Positions 46,521-59,060 are shown, counted from the first letter of the stretch. The stretch is 64,000 bases of DNA from Diphasiastrum complanatum (GCA_029204225.1 CM055112.1:25185922-25249921); one strand, 5' to 3'. Made by a program: numbers and translations. Notes: a model not told the origin generated them from the letters alone.

Positions 46521-46823
46521 TTGCATGAAGGTTTTAGTTCTCTCCTGCTCGCGATTTCATGTTTTTGCCTTGTTGTGTATCTGCTTTGTCTTGAAAGCTA
46601 TGGCTATAATGCACCTTCTGTCAATGCTTTGGTAAATATTAAGCATAAATCAAGCTGGAGTTCGTTTCCTTCAATTTTGTCTACTGTCGAAGATCTTGTT
46701 GCAATAAACCTTGCCCTTGTTCGCAGTGCATTGTGTATTCACGTCCCGGAAGACACGCAATTAGTGGTGCCAGCAAACCTCGTTGCTAGGTCCGCGTACA
46801 TGCCTTCAAAGCAGAACAGGTAA
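46521..46823 (+). CDS. Upstream ORF of SAP copy D
   Basis: 100 codons starting MHEGFSSLLLAISCFCLVV, similar to copy B through VPANL. A 2-bp deletion then shifts the last 12 codons. It ends 49 bp before the SAP ATG. Interpretation as for copy B. Confidence 0.35.
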   Translation: MHEGFSSLLLAISCFCLVVYLLCLESYGYNAPSVNALVNIKHKSSWSSFPSILSTVEDLVAINLALVRSALCIHVPEDTQLVVPANLVARSAYMPSKQNR

Positions 46824-46872
46824 CTATGAAGCAGATAGCTCCTGGAGGGTTGTGTAATTAAGGCGCAAATCA

Positions 46873-47508
46873 ATGTCTGGGGAAAGTTGGAAGCATGACA
46901 ATGATGGAAGGCACCACCAGGCTCCTGAAAGGCCTGTTCTTTGTGCGAATAATTGTGGGTTTTTTGGGAGTAAGGACACAATGAACTTGTGCTCAAAGTG
47001 TAACACATCAAATTTTGTCATCATGCGAGATAGCAACTTCACTGGAATGAGTTTTGAGGGAACTGCCACGATGTTAGAAACACCAAACTCCGAACTGACA
47101 TCCTCCCGGTTGGTTGATTTACAGAGGGAAGGTAGAGACGTAGCTACAGTTGCATCACATACTGAGCTTGCTGACATTGGAAAACCTGCCGCTGGCGTTT
47201 CGACAGAAGCTACAACATTTCATGATCCTAGTCGCTGTTTTTTCTGTAGCAAACGCGTTCCATTGTATGGGTTAATTCAATGCCGATGTGGAAATGTATT
47301 TTGCTCATTGCACCGATACGCTGAAAAGCATCAGTGTACAACTGATTACAAAGGAATTGGGCAAGATGCCATCGCAAAGGCAAATCCTCGAGGTAACATA
47401 ATTGCCAACAGAAAAGGGAGGGTTGTTTTGGACCGGCTCTATTCTTTATGCCAATGCCATTTTGGCGACATAGTATTTAATAGATGGTCCGAACAATCTG
47501 CCACCTGA
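46873..47508 (+). CDS. A20/AN1 zinc-finger SAP, copy D, with replaced C-terminus
   Basis: 211 codons. It is the only copy in which every zinc ligand is present in one open frame: A20 [20 protein letters not shown] (residues about 25-44), and AN1 CFFCSKRVPLYGLIQCRCG followed by NVFCSLHRYAEKHQC (about 122-156). SAP sequence ends at IAKANP (about residue 172, base 47388). The family's closing VVKAKKLERI is replaced by about 39 unrelated residues (RGNIIANRKGRVVLD...) read into the foreign segment at 47389. The promoter and upstream ORF are in place. Of the five copies it is the most likely to make a folded protein, with an altered tail. Confidence 0.85.
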   Translation: MSGESWKHDNDGRHHQAPERPVLCANNCGFFGSKDTMNLCSKCNTSNFVIMRDSNFTGMSFEGTATMLETPNSELTSSRLVDLQREGRDVATVASHTELADIGKPAAGVSTEATTFHDPSRCFFCSKRVPLYGLIQCRCGNVFCSLHRYAEKHQCTTDYKGIGQDAIAKANPRGNIIANRKGRVVLDRLYSLCQCHFGDIVFNRWSEQSAT

Positions 47509-48190
47509 TAAAGGACAGGTTATTGGTACCCTTCGTGATGAATTTCAGCAAGAAGAAAAATTCGATGATAAGGAAATTCTTAAGCATATAAGCTTATGGA
47601 TTAGGTATCGTCGTGATATGGCACGACAAGCTTACAGGGAGGGGCAATCCAAGCCCTCTTGGTGTTCAAGAAGTGATTGGAACCATGCAAAAGTAGATGA
47701 ACAAACACCAGATAAATACAGGATTCAGGAAGATGCCACGGCCACTAGGATGCATGGGATAGGCAATCTTAGGTTGGGGGCTCGAGCAGAAAGACGGGAT
47801 TGCAAGCAAGCATGGTAAGTGAACCTAAACTACTCTTATAGTTTATCTTTGATTTTATATGCTTTTGCTTTTTAATATGCATTATGACTAGCAGCTCCAA
47901 CGTAGCCCTAAATTAATTTCAACTTAAATTGAATGCATGGATAGTTGGCAGACTATGGACGTCTGCCAACTAAGGAGGAGTACAACTTTGCCTTCAGGGA
48001 ATCATATGAGGCATTAGTCGACAAACTAAAGAGTGAGGGTCATTCTCCAAATGTAAGTACTAGTTTTTGTATTCATACCAATGTGGTTTGACGTCAATTT
48101 TATTTAATTTAATACGTTCGAGCATTAAATATTAATGTAGTTTGTCTGGTTGTATTCATGCAGACTGGACGTTACGACGATGACGAGTAG
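47389..48190 (+). pseudogene. 3' exons of a transposase-like gene
   Basis: In a second frame, 47490-47814 is open (LPPDKGQVIGTLRDEF, then SKPSWCSRSDW and RMHGIGNLRLGARAERR). A GTAAGT donor at 47815 and an AG at 47943-47944 define an intron, followed by an open exon 47945-48052 (YGRLPTKEEYNFAF, then SYEALVDKLKSEG). A second intron (GTAAGT at 48053 to TGCAG at 48163) leads to a short last exon, TGRYDDDE and TAG at 48188-48190. The phase at the first intron does not fit perfectly, so the true junction may differ. The G-x-L/M-P-T-x-x-E segment recalls plant En/Spm-type transposases; I hold this as tentative. Confidence 0.45.
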
Positions 48191-48719
48191 ATTAGGTTTA
48201 TAAGTTTTAGTTGATGTTAGATCTAGAGAGACTCATGCAAACTTAAAGCACCAATTTTGTAATACATTGATTGATATTATGAATATATTATTACTACAAA
48301 TGATCGTGCTATATTGCCATTGCTTTTATATGTGCAATGTTCTTTTTTCAAAAATTGCAATGTCAAATTTTGAAATGTGGATTGACGTAATAACTAACTA
48401 AGAATTCAAAACCATGTGCAATGTCGGATTTCAAAACAAGAATCAATATCATATATAGAAATCTAAATGAAAATTATGATGTGCATAAAGCAATGCAATA
48501 AAGTATTGTCATTCATAATGCACATGAAGTAATGCAATAAAATCTAGGAATGAAAAGTAATTTATATGCATTAAGTAATTTAAGAATTAATAGTACCTCA
48601 TGCTTAGCTTGTTATTTGATCCAAATGTTCAATGCAACTCAAAAATATTGTTTCAAAAACAATTCATGAACATCGCTTCTCCAAGAACACCTCTCCAAGA
48701 ACAACCTGATAAAATGTGT
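48191..48719. other. No gene seen
   Basis: AT-rich DNA downstream of the last exon, probably 3' UTR and element interior. Confidence 0.5.
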
Positions 48720-49130
48720 GCACTGTTTTTTACGCATTTTTTATTTTTTTAAACCTAATTTGGGACGTCGGAAATCCGAAATCCAAACGCATCAGACCTT
48801 TATTTTGTTAATTCATTTAACAGATGTCAGATTCCGACATGTATTTGGGACGTCGGAATCCGACATTCAAGTAGACGTCGGATGGACAATTTTTGGGAGT
48901 GTTCTGTATCAACAAACGTCAGAAATTGACGTCTAATTTTTTTGTCAGATTTTGACATCCACGTCAGATCGGAAGCGATGTGTTTGGACGTCGGATTGCG
49001 ATGTCCACATCCGACGTCGGAATTTGACATCCACGTGGACCCGGCCACCTTCCACCGAGACTTGATGTTTTGAATTTCGGCAAGTTGTGGATGTCGTATT
49101 CCGACGTGTGTTATAAATGTTAGATTTCGA
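48720..49130. repeat. gacgtc-rich subterminal-type repeats
   Basis: At least eight degenerate, direct and inverted copies of gacgtcggaatccgacat-like units. Such arrays occur near the ends of plant CACTA elements, which fits the transposase-like exons upstream. I found no clear TAGTG terminus. Confidence 0.55.
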
Positions 49131-49440
49131 CGACCTCAAGTTTTCCATGATGTTGGTGTCCTTTAAACGTATCTCCTAAGTTTTCAAGGAGATCTAGATC
49201 ACTTACATATTTAAGTTTGCCTGTGCGCGTTCAATTTTTTTATATTTAATCATGTACTTCTTGATGGGATTTTCCTATCTTTCTTTCAATAAAGTAATAC
49301 TTGTTATCGAGCATAAAGGTCTTAAAAAATCATTAATAAAAAGTTTACCCTCAACTTGTACATATCATGGTTCGAGTCCCAGAATCCAGAACGTCCCGCT
49401 CACTCACCGTTCGTAGATTCGTACGTTGCAGTGTAGGAAA
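49131..49440 (+). other. Region with a tRNA-type B box
   Basis: ggttcgagtcc at 49369-49379 is a perfect RNA polymerase III B box. No convincing A box precedes it and no tRNA cloverleaf can be drawn. It may be a SINE remnant. Confidence 0.35.
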
Positions 49441-49702
49441 GACGAGACCCACACACAAAGTTATCTAAAGCCACCTTCAGTTTGTTATGAATATTGAGAG
49501 AGAGAGAGAGAGATACTTGCGAAATGGGCAATTGATGTATCTTTGCGTCTGGATTCAGCCAACCTTTTACTCTTTCCATATGAAGAATCACACTTACGAC
49601 TTGGGAAAGGGAGAAGGAGAGAAGAATTCTCTTCCGTTTCTGAATTCCTCAATTGTTGTCGACAGCAATTATTGATTGGTGGTCAAGTGTTGAAGAAAGA
49701 AC

Positions 49703-50935
49703 ATGGGTTCGGATGTAATTGCAGAAAATTCTCAAGAGGGAGCTGTCCAATCTGGTTCGTCTGATCAGCAAACTGGGAACAATAGCTATCAATTAAGTGT
49801 GGCCATCGTTCATCCAACCAAGGATCACACTAGATTTGATGTACCAGCTATGTACGGGCAACCGAGTTTCGCTACAACTCCACTTACTGAATTAGCTCCG
49901 CGCGTTGCTGCTATCTTGTACTCATTTATCGCTTTTGTAGTGATGGCAGCAGCTCCTCAGATCGATCTGAAGTCTTCCAATTATGAGGCTTTCAAGTGAG
50001 AAAATGTGTGCATAAATGGTTTAATCTCTTTTCTTTTACTCCCACTTAGTTCTTAGTTAAGAATTCGTATGCATCCTGTGCAGGCCGGTGAAGCACCTTA
50101 TATATGGAGTACGATGTATTTTCTTTTTTGTTTTGCTCTATTTCTTGCTACTTATAAAAGGCCGATTGCAGAATCTATATTAATGAACCAAATTGCACAT
50201 AAATTTTTACCAGTTAGTGTACAAAACGAGTGAATGGCAAATTCATCTACGAATAACACTGCTTTTGAAATAAACCAAATTTTTAAAGGTTGCAGGCTGC
50301 TGCCTATCTTGATGGATTATTTAATGTCTTAGCAGCAGTTTTCACTATGCTATATAGTGATCATCATATTTTTTGTAGTTAATTGAGTTTCGAACACCAT
50401 ATCCAAGCATCCCCTTGCTAGCTAATCAGGATGTCCAATGCTTACCTGTAAGAATTTTCTTTCATTTAATTTAGTATCAGAGGCTTTTCTAAATGTGTAT
50501 GTAGCAAATGGGAAACCGTAGTATCATGAAGTACTGTATTCTTCTGTTTTTGCAGTGAGCAAGTTATTGTCATACATCTGGGAATTCCACCTCTATACTT
50601 TTCGTGTGATCAACTTTAAATATGAAAGAGACAAAAGTTTATATTTATATTTGACTAGCCTCTGCTTTTAAGCTCATTCGAAATGTTATTTTTTCTTTTT
50701 TCTTTCCTGGAAGTAACGCTCCGGCTGAAAGCGTTCTACATCGTCACTTGTACTGCAGCTATGTATTGGCTATGAACATCATAACATTTGTGTATTCCAT
50801 TTTACAAGTTGCCCATTGGGCATACAATTCAAATACGATGAAACTGTTCTTCCTAAACTGGTCGAAGTTTTCATCACTTTTGCTTGCGATCAGTTGAAGC
50901 TCTTGCCCCATGTTTTCACATGACGTTTCATGGTA
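49703..50935 (+). pseudogene. CASP-like membrane protein (CASPL4 type)
   Basis: CASP-like proteins are four-helix plasma-membrane proteins related to Casparian-strip scaffolds. Exon 1 (49703-49995) encodes a polar N-terminus and the first helix (ELAPRVAAILYSFIAFVVMA, about residues 63-82). The 763-bp intron runs from GTGAG at 49996 to TGCAG at 50758. Exon 2 (from 50759, in phase) reads YVLAMNIITFVYSILQ, the family's second helix. Near 50830 a one-base shift is needed to continue into ETVLPKLVEVFITFACDQ, the conserved lead-in and Asp-Gln of the third helix; sequence similarity is then lost at HVFT and a stop. The third and fourth helices are missing, so this is a decayed gene. A GA-rich tract at 49495-49512 lies in its 5' region. 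Confidence 0.75.
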
Positions 50936-53900
50936 ATATATTCTTCATGTTGATGAAGTTTGCAAAAGTCATTTTCGCTAAGTTTAGATAGTGTGGCAAG
51001 GGAAATTTCGTTGCTATGTATCAGACTGACATCATTTCAAACTGAATCTAGCAATGCAGATTTAGTAGACGAAATCCTCTACTTTGTGACAGTAACTTTT
51101 GATGCTGTTGCCTTTAAACTGACACTAGTTGAATGACTTGTTAGCTGCATGTCATATTGAGTTTGTTTAGGGTAGTCATGGAAGATGTCCAGTTTCAACT
51201 TTCAATCAAGCTAATATGATGGAGAGTTTAATTACCTCGAATCTGGAGCTTGCATTGAACTTCAGTCTGTACACAAAGTATAATGTTCATATGTACAAAA
51301 CAGCCTCTTAACCCAAATGTCATATGCTTCGCCACCTTATATTATATTTAGTTTGAGCTCTAGTGTTCCAATCATAAGAAGCAAACTTTCATCAAATTGA
51401 TTCATCTTATAGCTTTACAAAGAAAAGATGTACATAATCAACGCATATTACAGATTATAAAGGATTTGCACCGATTTTGTTAACAAGATTAAGAAGCTGA
51501 GAAACCCCAAACCCTTAAAATCAAATATTGTGACGGGGGTCAAATTCCTCATTTAGGGCTTTACCAAGATTTTTTTCTTTTACATTGTAGATTTCAGTTA
51601 CTCATCATGTCCTAGAAACAGGCTGCTAATGAGTTTATTTCCAGATTTCAGTTTGGATACTGGAAACTTAGGCCGATTAAAATTCATCTATTAGCTAGGA
51701 TTTGTTAACACATATACATTTGGTTGTTATCTTAAACTTGCCTTATTCATTATTCGTTTTTTTGTCGTGTTTTTTAGTTACTTCATTAACAATTTCATCA
51801 TATACATCACCATAAGAGAGGTTTTATTCATTTCATTAATTGATTTTTATTAGTTGCATTGGCTTCCACAATGTGGAAACATTTGAGGACAAAGATTAAT
51901 CTGGTCCATTTTGGCCATAGTATGATGCTACTTTCAGTGGCTCTTCAAAAATGGACCCCTATCACTTGTTTCTTTGGAGATGCTTTTATATCATATCATT
52001 GAGATTTTTATACAATTTGGGTTTTTTTAACCCAAAACTCTACTGTATATATACTTAGATTTAATTTCATGTCCATTTGGTCAAATTCATCATACATTGT
52101 GATCTTTGAACAAAACCATAGCCTATGTCACACTTCAACAACTACATCCTACAACTGTGGACCAAAAATTCAATTGATTTTGCTGGTTACAACCTTATTA
52201 AGTATACATTACTTTTTAACATAATGACACTTTATTTTCCCTTCTCAGTTGGGCTCACTATTTTCTGTAGTCATACGACATTTCCACTTATTGTCCATGG
52301 TTCGATTCTGATCCATGTTCCTTAATTTGCACTTGTTGAAATATGAAGACTAGTAGCTGTATCTTTCATTGTAGTATGTCTCTAAGTAATCGAAATCCTT
52401 ATGAGACCATTATTGTAGGGCAATGAGTTGAAACTGAGAGATGATTGAAACACTACATAACATTCCATAGATCTAGCTCCTTTTTCTTATTACTACTTTT
52501 CAACCTCATGAAAAACATTAGGTTCTATCTCTAGTACATCTTTCTTATATGTTTATTGTTGTTGATATATCCTACACCCTTTGTTCTAGATGTCTCAAAA
52601 GTTCCATATCTATGCCATTCACACCACTATTCCTTCCTTCAGTGTGTGACTGTTTGTTATCATCTTTAGTTGCTCGTTATTTCATTATCAATGCTATCAT
52701 TGTCAACTATTTTTTCCATTATTTTATCCATTTTGACAAAGAGCTTACTGGAAGAAATTCTTCTTTGGATAAAGCAGCTTAGTCATGGAGCTGATTTAAC
52801 CTATTACTTTCTCAATGATTTAGCTATAATACTTTTGAGATATTTAACACTTTTTTTCCATTGGTGGCGATGTTATGGATCCTTTTGTGCCTTTGTTATG
52901 AAGTGTTCAACAATCTAAGTGATCTCAAAACATGCTCAGTCTACGCACCTAGCTTGGAGTTTATTTATTATTTCAGACAAGACATGCACTATTTGACCTA
53001 CCTCAATTTTCATGGTGAGAGACAAAAAATACTACATCGACTTTAGATTTCAAAATTCTTGGTGCTTTGTTGCACTTGGTTTTCGACATGTAGATACAAA
53101 GTAAAAGATTGAACTTAGAGTGAACGTGGCATGCTACAAACACAATCACAAACACCATCACATTAACAATTGTTGGTCTAAGTACAACAATATATAACAA
53201 TGAGAATCTAATATATGGCACAATTGCATCGTTTGTATTTGCTACTTGCAGTAAAGCTTTTTCAAATGATTTAAAAAATGAGAGATTTTCTAGTCCAAGT
53301 CTAAAATTACTTATGCTTGCCTTATTTACCCATCTTTGTTGTATAGATTCTAGCATACTTGTTGATGTCTGCTAGTTCTTCAGGAGCAACATCAGCTCTA
53401 TTATTAGAAAATGCATGCACAGGATTGGAAAAATTTTGCATGCAAATAAAAGCTTCTGTCAGCATGATCTTCTTGGCCTTTTTTAGCATTGCTGCTTCAA
53501 GTCTTTTATCAGGATATCAAGTACTTGTATCATTATAGGACTAAGATACATTCAAATGACTTTGAGCCTAATGGTGTATGTATTACTATGATAAGATCTT
53601 TACCACATTGCTATTGACAATGTAAATAATATTTCTCTATCAGATACTCATTATTGCATATTCAATCAAAATCGTGGTTTTTTCAAAATTAATGTTCACA
53701 AGCTTTTTGCAAGCATTCCTCTTTTTCTTCCTCCCTAGAACATCATTATCTAGCAATGATTGGATATGTTTTTGTTGCCTAAAATGAATGTAAATCAAAT
53801 AAAATGGCTAATTCAAAAAAGGAAAGAATCAAGAGTGCAATTGCTGAATTAAAGCTAGATTAAAATAACTTTTCTATAAGATTTGTATATACTCCTCAAA

Positions 53901-54707
53901 ATGCACAAGGTTCTTGAAGAAACCACAACATTAACAATAGACTCCCCAAATTTATGTGAAGTATATACCAAATTTAGTCTATAAGGTTTTTCATCCTTCT
54001 CTTGCTTCAATCTAGTGTATAAGTTGCCCCAATCAAATTTGTGGCATTTAAAATTGAAAACATGTAACAAGCATGAAGACAACACATTTTAAAATAAGGA
54101 TAAAGCAAAAACAATAAATTCATTGGTTGCTTGAAAAGAAAAGTCACCAAAATTGAAGTTTGATTTGTGAACAAAAAAATGGTAGGTGTCTTTTAATCAA
54201 TCATGAAGCAAGGTTCTTGCATCAATATTCAAAGGTTTGCTACTATAAGCCAATTGGACTATATTTTATTTTACAAAATATAAGATGTTTGCGAGGATAA
54301 TTCAAATTCACTCTTTTTAATCTCTTTCACACTTTTTGATGTACTTTCAAGACTTGTAAAACAACTTTAGAGGACCTAATTTCAGCCTAGATTAATTAGA
54401 TCTCATGACCCTAAGTCAAATCTAATCAATGGCACTCAATCTTAGTAGTTTATTCTAAGATTTTTACCAAAAATTACATCAAAAGCTCACAAATTAAATT
54501 TCTTTGGATCAAATGAATACCATGCATTAAATGCAGGTTCAGAGGTGCCCACGCATGTGGATAGTACGGATTTGGACCCCTACCAAGTTTGGGATCAAAT
54601 CTCCTCACCAAAATCAAGATTCTAGCTTGCTCTCAATACTAGTTTTTAGCACCAAAACTTGCTAAAAATGGATTTGCATTAGATCAATGGCTTATGCTCT
54701 TGTACTC
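50936..54707. other. Long AT-rich stretch without a credible gene
   Basis: Several ORFs of 60-117 codons on both strands have no domain or motif and an AT-biased composition. A second B-box-like ggttcgattct lies near 52295. The right part (from about 53000) may be interior of the minus-strand LTR element whose primer site is at 54708. Confidence 0.5.
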
Positions 54708-55371
54708 GGCTCTGATACCATGTGAAAGTATTGTACTTTAGGACCATAAACGGATCTACAAAAGATCCACAAGAGTGATTGGATGCTTGCTTAACAATCT
54801 ATCAAAAAACTAGACACAAAAAAGTTGATCTAGATTGGCAATTTGACAAACAACAAGCATTAACAATCAAAAACATTAATAAACATTGAAATACGAGCCC
54901 ACACGTGTGTACTACAGTCTGTAGTACGGCCTTCAACCTGAGAAACAAGTAGAAATTGATTTGGTTTCATTTGGATCACAAAAACTCAATGTACATAGTG
55001 AACTAGCTTGAGATTGCCAATGAGCTCCAAAAAATTTCTATCTTCTCACTATGGAGAGAGGGAAGACATAGCAAATTCGACTTCCTTCTTGAAGTTATGT
55101 GGATTTCCAGCATGTAATAAGGAAATTAACTCACCCTTCTTGCCCTAAGATGAAATCCTAGCCTAGATCCTAGAATTATGCTTGGTAGGTAGCTAGTTGG
55201 TCAAATTTTCACCTTAAACTTAGGTGTAGGTCCTATAAAGTAGGGATGACCACCAAATAGACATGACCAACTCTCTTGATTTGACCTAACCTACATTAGG
55301 AGTGGGTTGCCACGTGGCATATTGGCCTTACATGCGTGGAACCCAATTATAAACGATATTTACAATGTTCT
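54708..55371 (-). repeat. Primer site and LTR of a minus-strand retroelement
   Basis: ggctctgatacca (54708-54720) is the exact reverse complement of tggtatcagagcc, the plant copia-type primer site. The LTR starts at tgtgaaagta (54721). The outer end is not certain; ttctaca near 55371 is one possibility. No matching second LTR or pol genes are visible to the left. Confidence 0.65.
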
Positions 55372-56971
55372 ACATGGTTTTTGATCAAGCTAGATTTGCC
55401 AATTTTTGGCAATTCTTCACTTATCAATATATGCAATAGTTTTTTTCCTTTTGGACATTCTTTCATCTTGTGCATGACATTTTACATTATTTTTTTCAGA
55501 CATTTGATAGAAAGAGCGTTTAGAAAGTGAAGGCTAATTGGTCAACATTTTATTTCATATCTAATTTTAACATGTTTCAACAAAATTCATGAATTTTTGT
55601 ATGAGGGGAATATTATCTATTCTATACACTCTTTTAGTCCTATTTCCAAGCTATCGATCTTCTTGGCTAGATTCTCTTACCAACACCATTTCTCAAGTTA
55701 AAATATACAATCACAAAGATTTTGATGAGTGTATTATTGAACTTAGCAAAAACAATATTACCATAAGCATTCACAAGTGAGATTTTGTCACATGAAGCAT
55801 TTAGAACGATGCTACCTTTCAACAAAACAAATAAAATAATGGAAATATGCTAACATGAACTTACACAAGCATGAAGTCATATGTCAGGAAAACCATCAAT
55901 TTGCAATGTAATAATTGCTCAAAATACTCTTTGACCATTTTGTGCGAGAGTAACTTGTAATCCATGCATCTCAATGATATTATCCAGTGGGATGATTTAT
56001 GAAACTCCTTTTCAGAAAATATCATAGTGGATGAGTTTGAAATTTTTGAATAAAGTAAATTTTCCTTTTCTTATGAATTAATCTACTTCACAAAATATTA
56101 ACGTAATTGATCTATATCTCAAAAGTTTTCTTCAATAAATATAACAAGATGGTGATATTGTGATTCCTTATTATAAACAACCTTTCTTAACATTATTCTA
56201 TGACCTACAACAAAAGGAGTACTCTCATGCAATAAGAAGAATAAATATAAAAACTACAGAAAATTTTGTGTAGATAAAGTTTCATCGTAGTGAGCTTCTT
56301 TTATTGAAATTATCAATATTGAATTTTCAATTCCAATTAATGGTTGCCCTGTTAATTAATTTTGCTAATCATCTATCACACATACAACCACAACTACCCA
56401 ACAACAAGAAGGCTATACAAGCATTCAGAAGAGAACACAATAAACTCAAAATGGGAATGAGAAACTTAGGATGACTTGTCCTATTTAGCTTTTATACGGG
56501 GAGTTAAGTTAGTGGAAAGACATTTGATAGATTGTGAGTACAACGGTCCTTTTTTATCTCACTATGATGATGACAATATTTACTTTGGCATAAATATCAT
56601 CCAAGAGGAGAGAATCTTGGATGATATTTCAAAAGCAATCCCTATCATAAAGATAGTCTATGCCTACTTTGAGCTAGCCATTTGGAGGGTACCTAGAAGA
56701 TAACGACACAAGATCACCACCTTTATGGGTGGTCTAGATTGGGGTATGACTGTTGTCACCTACCCATCTCAATAGATGAATACCTAGGAAATAGGTGAGC
56801 TGTAGATATGGGTAAATTTTGTAATTTCATAATATAAATGCATAGAGAAAAAGAAAAAAAAAAATCTATATAGCAAAGAAAAAGAAAAAGTATACATGGA
56901 AGTTTAGACCTCTAAAAAAGAGCCAACCATGATTACAAATTTTTCTTGAAGTGACTGCTAACTATCTTGGA

Positions 56972-56974
<3 letters not shown>
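55372..56974. other. No confident gene
   Basis: AT-rich. The plus ORF 56476-56703 (MSYLAFIRGVKLVERHLIDC) has protein-like composition but no recognisable family. Confidence 0.4.

Positions 56975-57046
<72 letters not shown>
56975..57046. repeat. (GA)n microsatellite, 72 bp
   Basis: Uninterrupted GA dinucleotides. Confidence 0.97.
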
Positions 57047-57049
<3 letters not shown>

Positions 57050-58205
57050 ATGGACTCATTGCTCAATGGGGCCTCTAGAAGTCCTTAATGGAGAGGAGCT
57101 ATTGCTGCTAGTATCCTACAAGATCCAGGAGGAGTGGAACTGGCTAACATGGGAGATTTTATCGGTGAAACGTTTTCCAAGCAACATGGCAAAGTTCAAA
57201 GCTCTTATTTTAGAATTGCACATGACGATGCAAAAGAAGAAGATTATATCTTCTATAACTAGTGATATATGGTGGCAATGTAAAATACTCCATTACCCTA
57301 AACCCTAAAATGCCCCCTTATGTGGTTGTGCATTTGTACATCAAAAACAAAGTAGTCATTTGAATGCTCATTGACTTGTCATTATGTCTACTAGTCGTCT
57401 ATTTGGTGAGGACAGTCTTATGGTGGTAGTAAGATTTTCTTAGGTTGAGTTTTAGTCGCTCATGTATGTCAGCTTTATAGGTTTGTGCTTCTAAGTGTCT
57501 GATAGCATGTTAGCCTAGCTAAATGGAGGATGTATGTCTCATGGTGGAGATTTCCTTGGTTTGAGCCATGTCGCTCATGTGGTCCACTTGTATTTCAAGT
57601 TGGATGGAAACAAGTCAGTTGGTCAAGAGTACGGTAGACTCTCTCTGTGAGCATTGTGTTTTGCATGATACTTTGTGAGTCAAACCTAGTGGTTTGTTGG
57701 TGTGCTTGAGTGTGAGTCAAGAATAGTGAAGCTGGGATATGCATAATATCTTTTGGACACTCTAGACGTGTCATGTACTTTTAGTACATCCATGCTTATC
57801 AATGCATCAGAATATCCATTGTAAGCTTTGTAGGCCCAAAAGGAGCTATTAGCCTTAAGAACAAGGCGGTTCCCTCTTTGGGTACCTTCAAAGTAATTAA
57901 TAAGGGTAATAGGCCACTACGGACCCAATGTAGGCTAAATAATGCTTAACCATAGCCTGATAAAACTTGTTGTTATCTTTTCAGAGGTACTGAGTTTGTT
58001 TGATTTGGATCAATATTAAGAAAGTTATGATCAAATTAGTGGAGATGGGTTAAAATTGCCAGAATTTTGAAAAAAATTTGTGGAATTTTTCCAAGTGAGA
58101 GAGAAGCGCTTCAATCTTTCAATTTTGAAGTTTTGTCTCTGTTGTAAATTTTTTTCACATTTTTCATTTTGAAGTTTTGCAGGTTCAAATTTCTTTTTAA
58201 GAAAA
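57047..58205. other. No gene seen
   Basis: No ORF with a recognisable domain. A 60-codon open stretch at 57050-57308 ends at ILHYPKP and looks incidental. Confidence 0.5.
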
Positions 58206-58285
58206 ACACAGACCTAATCCTACACACCTACAGCCCTAACCTAGCCTCAATCTACCCTAACCCTAATACCCTAACCTAAATGTAC
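58206..58285. repeat. Interstitial telomere-like repeats
   Basis: A cluster of degenerate ccctaa units (ctaccctaaccctaatac, ccctaacctaaat) over about 80 bp, resembling the plant telomere repeat ccctaaa. Confidence 0.6.
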
Positions 58286-58286
58286 T

Positions 58287-58508
58287 CTACTCTCCGAGAT
58301 CTTTGACTTTTGACAAACCAAGTTCCAAATTCAGTGCACTCTTTTTTTCAGGAATATTATCCATTGTTTCCGAATGCTTTGGTTCTTCACAGTCTTTGCA
58401 ATCCATAACAGATTGATGTTCAAGATCATTCGCCCTTTCCAAGTCAGATTGGTGACTCTCTTTGTACGAGCTTGAATTATCAAAATCATCTAAAACCTCA
58501 TCAGACAA
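58287..58508 (-). CDS. Hypothetical acidic small ORF
   Basis: 73 codons, MSDEVLDDFDNSSSYKESHQ then LNLELGLSKVKDLGE, with an acidic and Ser-rich composition. No domain and no second copy in the window. It may be an exon of a larger gene or chance. Confidence 0.25.
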   Translation of the reverse strand: MSDEVLDDFDNSSSYKESHQSDLERANDLEHQSVMDCKDCEEPKHSETMDNIPEKKSALNLELGLSKVKDLGE

Positions 58509-58859
58509 TGTGATGTCAATAAGCGGATCATAATATCAATAATATCGCGGATTTACATCAAGAACAGATTCTTTTATTATTAGTTGAACAAGCTATTGTG
58601 AGAGCCGCAACAGAGAGCTCAGTAGCTTGTTGAACATTCCATTTTTTCCAGTGCTCTTCATTCCCGTTGATCTTCGTCCTTCACTCTTAGCGTCTCCTCC
58701 ATGGCAGACAAATTATCTGAAATCTCAGCTGTTGGTTGAGAATTGTGTGCCTTCTCCCACTCGGCTCGGTCCAGTTTGGACATCTCTCTCCTTCACGCAT
58801 TTCCTCGGTCGAGAGCTCAACACCTTCACGTCGGTTGAGATCTTTCTCTCTCTACCATA

Positions 58860-59060
58860 TTCTCTCTCCTCCGGCTCCGGTTGACATTACTCTCTCTCTA
58901 CACCTCTCTCCTTCGGTTACCTCCTTTCTCTCTCTACTCCTCTCTTGACATTACTCTCTCTCTACACCTCTCCTTCGGTTACCTCCTTTCTCTCTATACT
59001 CCTCTCTCCTTCGGTTACGTACTCTCTCTCTCTCTAACCATGTTCAGTTACCTCCTTTCT
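58860..59060. repeat. CT-rich imperfect tandem repeats
   Basis: Repeats of a unit like tctctacacctctccttcggttacctccttt, four to five copies. ORFs across it are artefacts. Confidence 0.7.

Noticed and set aside
49361-49385. tRNA gene
   Set aside because: Only a B box is present; no A box or cloverleaf.
52540-53046. Membrane protein genes in ORFs 52549-52782 and 52670-52918
   Set aside because: Hydrophobic residues follow from T-rich DNA; overlapping frames, no family resemblance, no splice support.
53003-53356. 117-codon minus-strand ORF
   Set aside because: No domain, AT-driven composition, no second copy or flanking exons.
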